DNA from: Lumnitzera littorea
Taxonomy: Eukaryota; Streptophyta; Magnoliopsida; Myrtales; Combretaceae
DNA length: 64,000 nucleotides
Assembly: GCA_024138015.1 (NCBI GenBank)
Contig: JAMXBB010000003.1
Location: 78,596,777-78,660,776 of the forward strand
Direction: 5' to 3'
Under the pieces are notes generated by a model that saw nothing but the letters and a program-made list of their open reading frames with translations, searched no databases and was not told the origin of the DNA. Position 1 is the stretch's first letter, and each line of letters starts with the position of its first letter. Of this stretch, positions 20,058-31,753 are shown piece after piece. Made by a program: the position numbers and the translations under genes.

Positions 20058-21440
20058 ATGCCGAGAGACCAAAGTCAGTCATCTTCTAAAAAGAGAGCAC
20101 GTAAGGATAAAAGAACAACAAGACCTACTGTTCAATCGTGAAAGGATCCGTATCCTTTTAGCTTGAAGCAGCAACACCAGGACCGCTACAACTTAGTGCT
20201 AAAAGAGAAGGTGATTAAAGTTAACACGGTTTTAAACTGGGAAGTGTTAGAGCAACATGGCTTCACTCAAGAATTCGAGACCTTCTTCCAAGACAGGGCA
20301 TGGAGAAATCTGTTAGATATCAAAGAAAATATTTATTGGAAGATTGTTGTGGAGTTTATGGCCACATTTGAACTCACAGCTAACTCGACCATGGGAATGG
20401 AAAATTCAGTGCCCTTTTTGTTTGGAGGTAGGTACTTCACAATGTCTATTGGTGAGTTCATAAAGATGCTAGGAATTTATGAGAATGAGGAGTATGTATT
20501 TTCCGATGATTTGAGGAGACTAAAGGATTATTGGTACGATCAGATGTCAGTAGCTAGATTTTAGGATGTGATTGGCAAAGGGTTTTATAGTGCATCCACC
20601 TCTCAGGGTTCTGAGTTGAAAAATCCTGCTCACGGGATACTTCACTATATAATTGCCCGCTTCACAAGTGGGAAGATAGATAATGAAGGGATTGTAAGCG
20701 TATTTGACTGTTTGCAAATGTGGTCCATGATTCAAAACCAACGTCTGAATGTCGGACTCGTAGCAGTTAAGTGCATTAGATGACAATGTGAGAAAGGAAG
20801 AAAAGGGATCTATGTGGGAGCATGGATTACAAGAATTCTGAAGAACATGGGGGTCTTTCCAAGACAAGAGCCAACTGATAGAGTGGGTTCTTCTATCTTA
20901 ATGCCTGAACAGATTCTTCGAGTGTGGGGTTTTGGTCTAGTTCTTGAAGAAGAATCAGGTCCTAGCAGGGTCGAAGTTCCTCAACAAGAAAGGAAAGGAT
21001 TCTCTACCTCTCTCAATCAATTTCAAGAAGACATTGAAGAAATTAAAAGGGAACAACAAGCACAAAGAAAAAAAATCAAAAGCTTGAAGAAGTATGTCTA
21101 TACTTGCTTCAAGAAGATGGGTGATGTTTTAGGCTTCAACGTTCCTCCCTGCGAGAGTAGTTCTGATGAGGACGTTGTTCCTCCACCACCACCGCCTACT
21201 GAAGATCAACCTCCTCCTGAAGATCTTCCCATTGCCATTATTCCTAGCTCATCCACTGGAGGTTATCGAATGAAAATCACACCCAGAAGGTCTACCATAA
21301 TCAAAACAAAGAGAGCAGTAGAACCTACACCAGAAATTGTAGAAGAGAGCTTATCTTTTGAAGAGGAGGATTCTAGAGACAAGGAGGATACCAACTATAG
21401 TGATGAGGAGGAGTATGATGATGATGATGATGAGGATTAG
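20058..21440 (+). pseudogene. Athila env-like protein (ORF-1 family), three nonsense mutations
   Basis: One continuous frame of 460 codons from the ATG at 20058 to the stop at 21438-21440, broken only by in-frame stops at codons 28 (TGA), 169 (TAG) and 242 (TGA). The N-terminus is basic (SSKKRARKDKRTTR). The middle contains RAWRNLLDIKENIYWKIVVE and VPFLFGGRYFTMSIGEF, which match the plant ATHILA ORF-1 family. It then has a predicted coiled coil (QEDIEEIKREQQAQRKKIK), a proline-rich stretch (VVPPPPPPTEDQPPPEDLP) and a very acidic C-terminus. No hydrophobic transmembrane segment or signal peptide is obvious to me, so the env label is by position only. At least the first and third stops could come from CGA by C-to-T change. 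The function of this family is not known. Confidence 0.85.
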
Positions 21441-22664
21441 CCATTGTATTTCTACATTTTCGAACCGCAAAGATTTTGGTGCAATTAGCTTTGGAAAGTA
21501 TGCTATCAATTGTCAACTATTCTAATGTACTCCTTTCCAGGGAAGTTTTGTAACTCCAATGCATGTTTAATGTTCACTTTCCGCACTTATACTTTCAAAG
21601 TAGACAATAGGGACATTATCCAATACTAAGTGTGGGGAAGGTTGTATGGGTTGTATGTGCACATGATAAGATGAATAAGAACTTAAGGATTGAGAATACT
21701 CTTGAGCTACAGTTGCATGTATTACTGAATTTGTCTTGTCCTTAAAGTGATATGGCTGTTTTTGGGATACATTTATGCACGACTTTAAAAAAAAAAAAAG
21801 GGAGATTTGAAGAGGTGCCTTACTCACTTACTATTGTGACTAGTTTACTTGATGATAATTAAGTGATAGAATCTTTAAGGCACAAATTTACCTTTTGTTT
21901 AGCTTTTGAATTTGGAATTTAAGAGTAGGTCGAGTCTTTGAGTGCAGAATAAGTAGGTCTACTTCTTGGTGGATTGAGCTTGTGTATTTTCCTTTGAGTT
22001 ACCTTGAGAGTATTTTAACACTTAGTGAAAGAGGTAGATGAAACTTTTTACTTAGTGATCATTTATAAAAAGAGTCTTAATGTAAGGTAACATGGAAAAG
22101 TGAAAGTAAAACCCTTACTCCAATGACTCGGGTAAGTGAGTTAAGAGTATCCAATCTTAAATGTTAGAGTGAGTGAGAGTTCGTAGAGGTCCCTTTAAAA
22201 CCTGGTCACTTGGGTGATGAGCTCGGGATGTACCGACTCAGTGAACCCACTATAACGAGAAGGGTGGGATATAAAAAAAAATAGATATATAAAAATAGAT
22301 AAATATATACTTGAAATAAAAATAGATAAATCTACGGAAAGAGTGGATACCTTCTACTTTCACTTTGTGTTAACTTATTTAGATAAGTAATTTGAGAGAT
22401 CATATACTTGTTCGTTGCTAATGAAGTTTAAATAAGTTTTCTTCCACACTTGACTGAGCATTTACTTTTGAACCAAGAATTCTGGGGTTAAACAATAGGA
22501 TTAAAAGTTTACTCTTTCTAGATTAATTACTCAATTATAACTAAAGTAATCTAGTTACATGTCTACAGTATAGTTAGAGTAGTAGGCACCAGAAATGCAA
22601 GTCTTAAATTATGAAAAAGTTTATTTGCTTGAGGACAAGCAAAAGCTCAAGTGTGGGGATATTT
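21441..22664 (+). other. 3' untranslated region of Athila element with polypurine tract
   Basis: Noncoding, AT-rich. It ends with a purine-rich tract tcaagtgtggggatat (about 22648-22663) directly before the LTR, where plus-strand DNA synthesis would start. From about 21785 onward it is repeated in inverted orientation at 24658-25540. Confidence 0.7.
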
Positions 22665-22814
22665 GATAAAGCTAATTTAACCCCTATTTTATTAGTGGCA
22701 ATTCAACGATATCCTAAAGATTTATGTGCTTAATTGAAAGAATTGACACTTAACTAGTTAATATATTTGCCTCAGGTTCAATTCAGTACAAATGGGAGAA
22801 AAGGAGCTGGAAAG
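21785..22814 (+). repeat. Left arm of large inverted repeat
   Basis: About 1.03 kb matching 24508-25540 in reverse complement at roughly 95 percent by eye. It covers the 3' untranslated region from an A-run at 21785 and the first 150 bp of the LTR. It breaks at 22814, exactly where sequence switches to minus-strand gag. Confidence 0.9.
22665..22814 (+). mobile_element. Athila 3' LTR, first 150 bp
   Basis: Starts TGATAAAGCTAATTTAACCC after the polypurine tract. It matches the start of the LTR at 24657 base for base except for few changes, up to ggagctggaaag at 22814, then ends. Confidence 0.85.
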
Positions 22815-23047
22815 TCTTAGCCTGGATGGTTGGCCTTCTAATAGCAGGTCCCTGAACAATTGGGACTGAAAAGTTACGAAGAGCTCGCGGAGCATTCTGG
22901 AGCTAGCAATTATCCTCATTTGCCATGATGTTCTCTTGTAATTCCTCCCTTTGCCTGTTATCCCTTCTCAACTAAAATAAAGTGCGTTCTATCTCTAGAT
23001 CAATTGGTAAAAGATCAGCATTTCTACTCCTTCGCATGTAAAACCTG
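22815..23047 (-). pseudogene. Athila gag, N-terminal fragment
   Basis: Minus strand from the ATG ending at 23047: MRRSRNADLLPIDLEIERTL, a stop, then RRDNRQREELQENIMANED, a second stop, then LRNFSVPIVQGPAIRRPTIQ up to 22815. This is the conserved start of Athila-lineage gag (basic start, an ADL-x-P segment, then an IQA-type segment that leads into the gag core). The frame is cut at 22814/22815 by fusion to the plus-strand LTR, so the capsid core is missing. Confidence 0.85.
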
Positions 23048-23124
23048 TAAGAGACAAAAACAAATCTAAACGTAAAATGCACCTAAATTACCAACAAAGC
23101 TAAAAAGTCTAATATCTAATTGAG

Positions 23125-23142
23125 TCCCCGACAATAGCGCCA
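23125..23142 (-). promoter_or_regulatory. Primer binding site of minus-strand Athila element
   Basis: TGGCGCTATTGTCGGGGA on the minus strand, six bases after the LTR end. It matches the TGGCGCCGTTGCCGGGGA site common in plant Athila/Tat elements, with C-to-T changes. Confidence 0.85.
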
Positions 23143-23148
23143 AAAACT

Positions 23149-24657
23149 TGATACGCTGAAAAGGTGTTTAAAAAAAAATGAGCGCAATACCAGCAAGTAT
23201 ACTGGATCGTATCAAGTAGTATAATGTTGAAAACAAGTGTCGATCCCACGAGGACTTAAGTAGAGTATTAAACTTGTGCTAGCTTTAGTTAATATTTAGG
23301 TAAATCAAGAATGTTTTTTTTTTATACTAAAATTAAAACTAATTTAACTCAATTACAATGAGATCAAAAGATGATTTGAAAAACTTATCAATGGAAAAGT
23401 GATGGGAAATCGAGATTCCACCCTAGAGATACTAATTAAGTTGCCATTGAGTTATATAGAATAATATATGTATGGTTATTTCATTGAGATTATAATTCCT
23501 TAAATTAAGGATTCAACCTCTAATATAATCAGTCTGCTTCCGCTTTCTAATCAATAGTGGATTCTAGAGTATTATCATACATTTTCCAATGATATGATAA
23601 TCTAATATCTTCAACCCAATTATCCTAATTCCTTAGTGATTAATTAGTTTTAGATATTGCATTAATCTCCCAATAATCTCTAATTAAACAATTAGACACT
23701 GCTTCTGCATTTATCTTAATTCTTTAATCAAGAACTCCTAATGAGTTTACAAACACTCCTATGTTTATAACCTCTAACAATCATAACTTAGACAAGTCAT
23801 AATTGAAATAGAAAGAGTTGCAATCTGAAATAAGCCATATTTATATTACTCCTATAACATAATTACCACAATCATTTTAGCAATCTAAGGTTTATCTCAT
23901 TCCTATCTAATAAATTAGTTAGCCATGGAATTCATAGCATCAACATAATTGTGTATGAAGGAATTCATGAATCAATATAATTACAAAGGCAACACAATTC
24001 TCTATGATAAATAAGAAATGCAAACGATCTCACCGATTCCTTATATAGATGAAAATACTGGTTTGTGCGCACTTTTCTCAAGAAATTCCAATAGCTAAAC
24101 TCTCAATTGAAATCCAAGCAAACGTTTTTCAATCTTCCATAAATCTTACGGTGTAATCTCTCCAATTATATTAAACCCTAACTTCTCAATATCTAAGAAA
24201 AATAATTAAAGGAAAAGTATCAAAATCAGAACTTCTCTTCCTCCCCTATTCTCTCTCCTCTTTTCTATATATATATCCCCACGAAAAATACAATAAAAAT
24301 TCTTTCTTTTTGTGTACCCCAGGTGTACCACGGCCGTGTGTAAAGCCGTAGTTGTCACCACCACCACGGCCGTGGTTCAAGGTCATAAGCTCCATTGATC
24401 GTCTCATTTCCATTGCTATTCATCAGCTGTTTTAGCTATGGTCGTGGATCCTCCCTTGCTTGCAGAAAGTCCTCATTCATTTGTGTTTTCATGCTCCAAA
24501 TGCACTCTTTCCAGCTCCTTTTCTCCCATTTGTACTAAATTGAACCTGAGGCAAATATATTAACTAGTTAAGTGTCAATTCTTTCAATAAAGCACATAAA
24601 TCTTTAGGATATCGTTGAATTGCCACTAATAAAACAGGAGTTAAATTAGCTTTATCA
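23149..24657 (-). mobile_element. Athila LTR (1509 bp), complete
   Basis: Minus strand LTR starting TGATAAAGC and ending GCGTATCA, with TGATA/TATCA termini. Within U3 are two CACGGCCGTG palindromic sites (about 24331-24341 and 24363-24374), then a TATATATATATAG box near 24270-24282. It is unusual in having element sequence on both sides: the 3' untranslated region on its upstream side (24658-25540) and primer binding site plus gag on its downstream side (22815-23142). That is the arrangement of two tandem copies sharing one LTR. Confidence 0.88.
24328..24376 (-). promoter_or_regulatory. Palindromic CACGGCCGTG sites in Athila U3
   Basis: Two copies of an ACGGCCGTG core (one a perfect 12-bp palindrome ccacggccgtgg) lie about 50-100 bp upstream of the LTR TATA box. 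They match boxes in the tandem repeat ahead of the env-like ORF (18995-19180). A role as factor-binding sites is inference. Confidence 0.5.
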
Positions 24658-25540
24658 AATATCCCCACACTTGAGCTTTTGCTTGTCCTTAAGCAAATAG
24701 ACTTTTTCATAATTTAAGACTTGCATTTCTGATGGCTACTACTCTAACTATACTGTAGACATGTAACTAGATTACTTTAGTTATAATTGAGTAATTAATC
24801 TAGAAAGAGTAAACTTTTAATCCTATTGTTTAACCCTAGAATTCTTGGTTCAAAAGTAAATGCTCAGTCAAGTGAGGAAGAAAACTTATTTATTAGCAAC
24901 GAACAAGTATATAATCTCTCAAATTACCTATCTAAACAAGTTAACACAAAGTGAAAGCAGAAGGTATCCACTCTTTCCCTAGATTTATCTATTTTTATTT
25001 CAAGTATATATTTATCTATTTTTATATATCTATTTTTTTTTTTATATTCCACCCTTCTCGTTATAATGAGTTCACTGAGTCGGCACATCCCGGGCTCATT
25101 ACCCAAGTGACCAGGTTTTAAAGGGACCTCTATGAACTCTCACTCACTCTAACATTCAAGATTGGATACTCTTAACTCACTTACCTGAGTCATTGGAGTA
25201 AGGGTTTTACTTTCACTTTTCCATATTACCTTACATTAAGACTCTTTTTATAAAGGATCACTAAGTAAAAAGTTTCATCTACCTCTTTCACTAAGTGTTA
25301 AAATACTCTTAAGGTAACTCAAAGGAAAATACACAAGCTCAATCCACCAAGAAGTAGACCTACTTATTCTGCACTCAAAGACTCGACCTACTCTCAAATT
25401 CCAAATTCAAAAGCTAAACAAAAGGTAAATTTGTGCCTTAAAGATTCTATCACTTAATTATCACTAAGTAAACTAGTCACAATAGTAAGTGAGTAAGGAA
25501 CCTCTTCAAATCTCCCTTTTTTTTCTTTTTTTCAAATCTA
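24508..25540 (-). repeat. Right arm of large inverted repeat (Athila LTR start and 3' UTR)
   Basis: Reverse-complement partner of 21785-22814. 24658-25540 is Athila 3' untranslated sequence ending in a T-run at 25518-25537; the env-like ORF that should follow is absent. The next base belongs to a gypsy gag region. Confidence 0.9.
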
Positions 25541-26070
25541 CACATCCTCAGTAAGTTGATAAACTAATGCATGAACAGCTCTAGTCAAATTGACTAAGAG
25601 GTTAGCCACCTCATCAAGTTATTAATCTGTACTCTTACGGATGCTCTAGGGTTGATGTCCATGGTGGACAACACCACTATTGTCGTCTCTAATACCAATA
25701 TTAACACTAGGATCCGTTATCTTCTTGAGAAAACTCAGTAAATAAACTTTAAATCTGAGGTACAATAGTTACTACTCCAACATGCACAAATGTCTAAGGA
25801 ATCTACGAACACAATAACTACACCAATGAATAATAAACTCAATCGAAACTTACTTTATTTTCATCGACTTGAAACAGGGCTTACTCTGTTTTCATCGACT
25901 TGAAACAGGGCAAAATAGAGTATGTACGAAAATAAACTACTATACTCTTTTACTTGCTCAAACACTTTAGTGAATCTCTACACAACTTCAACACACTACT
26001 GCTACAAACACGACTTCACAAAGATCCACATACAACTTACCCAAAAGAAACCTCCGCTTTGATACCAAGA
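25541..26070 (-). pseudogene. gypsy gag start and leader (decayed, truncated)
   Basis: Minus strand. The gag start lies at 25720, where the ATG of related copies is ATA, and reads ITDPSVNIGIRDDNSGVVHH, closely matching MTDLNANVGIRYDNSSIV at 46519 and the start at 42399. It then reads VANLLVNLTRAVHALVYQL with stops. The frame ends at 25541 where Athila sequence begins. 25721-26055 is the untranslated leader after the primer binding site. Confidence 0.75.
26056..26068 (-). promoter_or_regulatory. Primer binding site, tRNA-Met type
   Basis: TTGGTATCAAAGC on the minus strand, two bases after the LTR; it differs from the initiator tRNA-Met site TTGGTATCAGAGC at one position. Confidence 0.8.
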
Positions 26071-26975
26071 TGATGCGGACCAAGGACAAGGATAGATAAG
26101 GCCAATCACTGAGATAGGTCCAAGCTTGCCAAAAGCTTAAAGAAGGTAATGGAATTTTGCAAAAACAATAAAGGTAAAGTAAGCAAACCTATAAACAACT
26201 CCAAGGATATAACGCACCAAGGAACTTCCGAGGACTCACGATACCGCTTAATATGACGCACGAGATGATCTAATAAGGTTACTCGCCACCTAGCCTTACC
26301 TAAGGGTTAGGATAAGAGTGAAAAGAGTAAACAAGTTAACAAGAGCAATGTTTACAAAAGGAAGAATATTCAATATATTGATAATAAGATGATTGGTCAT
26401 GCCTTGCAACTATATGTATAGGGGCTATTTATACCCAAGAAATTAGGGCAACTTACTTAAGCTAGAAAAAGAAAAAAAGGATAATGTCTAAAAAAAGTAA
26501 TATACAAGGAATACAAAGGGTAAAAATGAAATTTCAAGGAGATTAATGATTATCGTTGCAAATTCCTTCATATAGGTCTGGGGCACATAGCTCCTGGTAA
26601 AAATAAACAAGATGGTGAGGTCAAGATGGATGGCCAAGCAAGGTGCCAAGCTAACTTGGATCCATTTAAGAAAAGGTGCCTATGGATATGTGCTAAGGAT
26701 CTAGACTTCTCGAAACCAATGTTGCCAAGCTGGAGGTCGACTCGGTTAGGGCAGAGCAAATGTGTAGCGTTGGGTTGTCAGTAAGGCATTCATCTAGTCG
26801 ATGCATGACTTCTAAGAGATGAGTAGTTACTCAACTTTGCACAAGGAGTTGGTTAGCAATAAGAATCAGCTTGGCTTCCACAGGAGTCTGTTAGAGTAAG
26901 AGGATCCATCTTGTTAGTCCTTCTAAGCCTCAAGCCCGATTGTATGTCAAAGGTCCAATAGTTCGATTCTTATTA
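26071..26975 (-). mobile_element. gypsy 5' LTR
   Basis: 905 bp, minus strand, ending CGCATCA next to the primer binding site. Its start is decayed (TAATAAGAATCG at 26975 for TGATGGGAATTA in better copies). It shares the block upstream of the TATA box with the copies at 37079, 42727, 44647 and 50956. The element interior continues left to 25541, where it is lost. Confidence 0.8.
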
Positions 26976-29389
26976 ATGAGTGTTTAAGGCTTTCTAAGCT
27001 TAGAGATGACTAGTGTAGATGAACAAAACCTTAAGTAAAGTCAATAGGCCATGCCTTTGCGTCTTTTTTGGCTTAAAATGGGTTGAAGTAAGGCATAGTG
27101 TTTATATTTAAGCTTTTATGTTTAGGGCATTTGAAAAGGTTTGGTAATAGACTTCCCTTCAAGAATTGTGCTTGGTTTAGGCTCTTCATAAGGGAGTCAA
27201 GAGTTGTATTTACTTTGGGGATCAGTAGATAAACTATGTCTCAACCATTTTCATTTATCAATTCCCAATGTACTTTCCTCTTTTACCTCATTTTGGGCTT
27301 AGAACAAGTAACCACCAAGTAGGCTTGGCTGGAATTGTTGTTGTTGTCAATTATGTTGTTTTCAGAAGAAATGGCTATGAGCTTTATAAAAGGGCTTAAC
27401 CTAACCGCTTAAAAGTAAAAACGTAAAGCTTGTAAATTTCATACTTGTTAGCGGATTTTTCTTTGAAAACTTTATGATATATTTTTTTTTTTTTAAGAAA
27501 ACTTTATTCTAAAAACAATTGAAAACACTTATTTTACAAACAAACTATGTTACAAATTGAATCACCAACTTCTCCCTAATTTATTGGATGAACTAGAAAG
27601 TTAAAAGGTCTATGGGAATGAGTGACTATTTTACAAGACTGACAATCAAAGGTAATGACTTATTTACAACTAAAAATTCTTTTTTTCTTTTTTTTTTAAT
27701 ATGAAAAACTCTTGAAAACCCTAAAGGAAACTAAAAACAACCTATGCTATAGATGATTGGATTGCTAACATTACCTAAATAATTGAAAAAGCTAATTACG
27801 AAGATGACATGATGAGGGCAACAAAGCTACAAAAGGACTTAAGAACCATGCTTATTAATGGAAGTCAAAGAGAACCTATGCTATAGATATCTGGATTGCC
27901 TATGTTGCATTAAAAAATAGAAACACCAATTACAAAGACAACATGATGAGGACGATAAAGTTACAAAAGGACAATCAACAATTAAAGAGTGAGCATTTTA
28001 CAAGAGGGGTGCCTAATGTCACAAAAAGATGATTATGAGATGCTTTGGGGATGATGACTATTTATTAATCAAAGGTGACAAATATTTGCAAGTCAGAGGA
28101 TTTTCTATTTATTTCTTTTTTTTTTTTATTTTACATGCACTTGCTTTATTATAGAAAATTTTCAATATAAATAAGCAACACCAAACAAAAATAAATAGTT
28201 AATATACAATAAAAGCCTACACATGCAAGTGCTAAGCTGGCAACTGGATAATAGTACAACAATTTATTATTATAAAAATTTTCGAGTCATAATTTTACCA
28301 TAACCCCATTATCACATTTATTTGATTACAAATGGCCAAGATCCTAGTAAATTGCACAAAGAATAGTAAAAGTACAACTATGGTACAATAAGTTCTATAT
28401 TTTACTTGTAAAATAATGAAAATATTATAGAGCCATTATATCACATAGGAAAATAATAGAGTTACAACCCTTTGCCCTTGATTATTCTATTTATTTTTTT
28501 GAAAAATGTCGCACTAATATTCATTCGCTAGCCCATAAAAGATTTAGTGAGTTTTATCTTAACCTTACATTGCACAATCTTTTACTTGTGAAAAAAAAAA
28601 CTATGGTACATAAGACATATATTACGAGATAATACAAACAATAGTATATATAACACAAAAAGAAAATATCTATATATAAACAACATATATAAATTAAAAT
28701 GCAAAGAAAAACTAATACAATATACCACACACGCATGGAAGGCAATACAAGTTGATAATTAATAAATCATACAAATGGAATTATTATAAACTTGTGGTCA
28801 AGATTCATGCATACTTGCATATACAAGTGTATGGATTTCTAAAATTTAATTTTTGAAAATAAAACTCATGGACACTTATATATATAAGCATATTAATTAA
28901 TTCAATTTTTGAAAATAGAGGCACAATGGGCCGCGAGTTATAATAGTTTTTTTTAAGCTCTTGTAATTTAAAAATTACTAACCTCTTTTTATTTTAAAAT
29001 GATGCAAAAGGGTAAGTCTATGAGTCTCAAGCTCTATAGCCACTTACATTCTCAAAGAAATGATTCTCAGGCTATATTGAAACATAAGTAAGCTCGCTTA
29101 TTACCACCAAGCAAGAATAAAGACCCCATCGACCTAAGAGTTATATAATGGTGATCCATCTTAGTTTCTTAAGGTATCTCAAATCTGACCACGTCTAAAC
29201 ACACACGTATGATGCTTTTTTTAAAAAAAAAAAAAAGCCTAAGCCCCTGATATATTCCCCAGTAAAAGGCCCATTATGCTAAGCTTTTCCTAATAGATTC
29301 ACATCACTCAATATATATATATAAAAGAAAAAAATAAAAGCCTATTAATTTTTTTTTTATTTTTACATAACTAGATCACTTAGTCTCTA
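26976..29389. other. AT-rich noncoding region, partly Ogre-like leader
   Basis: No recognisable reading frame. 29071-29205 matches the Ogre leader block at 1634-1800 at the expected distance from the LTR ending at 29406. 27739-27971 is a direct duplication with a 134-bp offset. Poly-T and poly-A runs are frequent. ORF1 expected near 28800 (minus strand) is not readable, so this part of the Ogre-like interior is either destroyed or replaced. Confidence 0.45.
27739..27971. repeat. Direct duplication, 134-bp period
   Basis: The word cctatgctatagat occurs at 27741 and 27875; both are followed by a ctggattgc-like segment, an aattac(g/a)aaga-acatgatgagg segment and ctacaaaagga. Two copies, about 75-80 percent alike by eye. 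Confidence 0.75.
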
Positions 29390-29404
29390 ATGGAGTCGCT
29401 AATT
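29390..29404 (-). promoter_or_regulatory. Primer binding site of Ogre-like element, eroded
   Basis: Minus strand TTAGCGACTCCATTA directly inside the LTR end, matching TTTGCGACTCCATTA at 1972-1987. Confidence 0.55.
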
Positions 29405-31443
29405 CTATCAAGTCTTATTTTAGTTTTCCTTAATTTATTTTATACTAAACTTAACTCGCTTAATATAAAATACTCAACATAAAATTAAGGAAAAATATTT
29501 TTCTTAAAAAAATGTTTAAAAAAAATACTTTGAAAATGGTTCAAAAGTCATCAATTAAACCTAATTTAGCTACTAGTCCACCAATTTTCTATAAAAAATT
29601 AATTTTTTCAGAAAATTTAACTAAAGAAAAGAGTTTGGAGACTAACCTATCAAGACAAAAGTCACTATGTAAAAATAAAAAAAAAATGACTAATATGCCT
29701 TTATTTTCAAAATTTTTCTAAAAATATGAAGACATGTAAAAATGCAACAATGTATTAACATGAATTCTTTTTTTTATTATTATGAATTTTCTTAAAAATT
29801 GAAAAGAAAATAGAATATTTTATAAATTTTATGGTTTCTTCGAAGGTATATACGTATTTACTAATCAAGATCAAATTGACTGTAGTTCTCATATTTTTGA
29901 AAGAATTTAGTAGGTTGACAAATTTTATTTATGAAAATGAGCTAGGTTTATGTTTTTAAGTCATTTTATTTTTATTTAATAAAAGCTAAGAAGACCTTAA
30001 TTTTTATTTCCAATTTAAAAAAAAAAACCATAATTTTTTGAAAGACTCCATTAATATTTTTATTTAAAAAACCAAGAGACAAAATGGATTTTTTTCTTTT
30101 GAAATGAATCCCTAAAATGCCAAATCTATTTTTGAAAAAAAAAATGCAATCTAATCAAATCTTCTAAAATATGCTATTTAGATATAACCTTACCTTAAAG
30201 ATACGAATCTTTGAGAAAAATATACAACTGTATCTAAAATTAACATTTTTGTAAAAAAATGAAATTTTTCTAAAGAAAATACAATTTTCTAAAAAAAATA
30301 TGCAGTTTTTGTAAAAAAATGGGCAAGAGTATTAGAAATGCAAATTTTACATAAAAATATGCACAAGATGCAAATTTTATGAAAAAAATGTCAATTTCTT
30401 TGAAAAGATATAAATCTTGTGAAGATATGCAATTTTTAATGAAAATATGTCGTGTAATACTAATTATGCAAATGCAAACTAAACCCCAACATCATGATCA
30501 ATAAAAGGAAATAAACAAAAAAAAGCAAAAGAAAACCAATAACTAAAAATAAACTACCAGCAAGAAAAAGAAAGAAAAAAAAAATCAAGTTAGTATGGAT
30601 AATTAATAGTTTAGTAAAATAACTAAGAAAAAAAAAAGCCATCTATTGGATTAGAAGACGCGGGTCGGGTCTGCTTGTGTATGGATTGGATTCAGGTCAT
30701 GGAGTACTCAAACCGGTCAGATTTGGGTGAGGAAGAAGAAGAAGAAGCTGCCACCAAATCTGACATTACACGGTGATTTCCAATGGTTCTTTCAAGTGGG
30801 AAACTGGTGATTTATGTGAATATTATTGGTGTAAACATGTTTGGTACTAACACCATAGGCTGTAGCGGTGGTTTCGAGAAATTACGTGGTGGTAGGCGAC
30901 AGTGGCTTTTAGGCAACGCGACTAGGGTTCGTATGGGTTGTTGGGCGTAGCAGTAGGCGTTGTTAGGAGTTGTTGTCAGGGGGTTGACTAGTTGGCTGTA
31001 GTGTTCGTCGCGTGGGTGATGGTTTGGTATTTGCTGTATGTAACATCGTGCGTTGATGGGCAAAAGAGGGTATGGGATGGCGGTTACTCACATGACTGTG
31101 GGTAACAGGGGGGGAACCGCTATTGGTTAGGCAGTGTTTGGAGTGTGTACTATTATCGATAGTGGGAAGTGGGTGTGTCGGAGAGATGGGGGTTGTTCGT
31201 GGCTGTGTGGGTCACTCGGGCAACAACGATGAAGTGAGGGGATGATGGTGCTGCTGTACTTGTGCGTAGTGGTTGAGTACCAAAGAGAGAGTGACGGTGG
31301 AAAGAGAGGACAGGTTGTTGGTTTGTGAAGTATTGTTTCGATTGAGAATTGGCTAAGGATCATGGTCAAGTGGTGCTGCTATTGTTTGTATTTCAACTCT
31401 CCAAATCTTTTCCAAGCCTTCCTTTTTTTTATGTTTCCCGAGC

Positions 31444-31455
31444 TCTTATTTTATA
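31444..31455 (-). promoter_or_regulatory. TATA box in Ogre-like LTR
   Basis: CTATAAAATAAG on the minus strand, 290 bp after the tRNA-like sequence and followed by the CCACC-rich leader. Confidence 0.55.
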
Positions 31456-31753
31456 GATGTTTAACTCGAATCCAAAACAAAGCCTGGAATCCTCATCAAT
31501 CAAACATAGCAGCCATGAATAATATCTTAATTTGAATTGATTTTTTCAAATCTTCGTTCCTACAAATATTAATGTAAATCTTTAAGAGATTTGGTGTTTT
31601 TGATAATGATTTTGTAAGTTTTTTACTAAATCCATTGAAAATTTAAACGAAGCCATGTCTTTTCTTCACTTCGTTACATGCTGTTGGTGGAGAAGCAGAT
31701 AGTCACGTGTAGGCATGTGACCCCATAAAATATTGGATGCCTTGCCGTCGTGG

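Larger units (their letters stand above)
18607..22814 (+). mobile_element. Athila-type Ty3/gypsy element, 3' part
   Basis: Order: integrase tail, the post-pol motif with gggaggcaaccca, a 66-bp tandem repeat, a promoter-like and intron-like region, an env-like ORF (20058-21440), a long 3' untranslated region, a polypurine tract and the first 150 bp of the 3' LTR. The LTR ends abruptly at 22814, where it is fused to gag of an opposite-strand Athila copy. Confidence 0.85.

Noticed and set aside
20547..20867. Open frame of 106 codons on the minus strand
   Set aside because: Antisense shadow of the env-like ORF.
28554..28745. Hydrophobic 63-residue frame, possible small membrane protein
   Set aside because: Composition follows from AT-rich DNA; no conserved context or start signal.
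30812..31369. Two proline- and histidine-rich open frames on the minus strand
   Set aside because: They fall in the CCACC-rich leader of the Ogre-like LTR; the frames are not kept in the equivalent leaders at 3180-3420 and 16250-16700.
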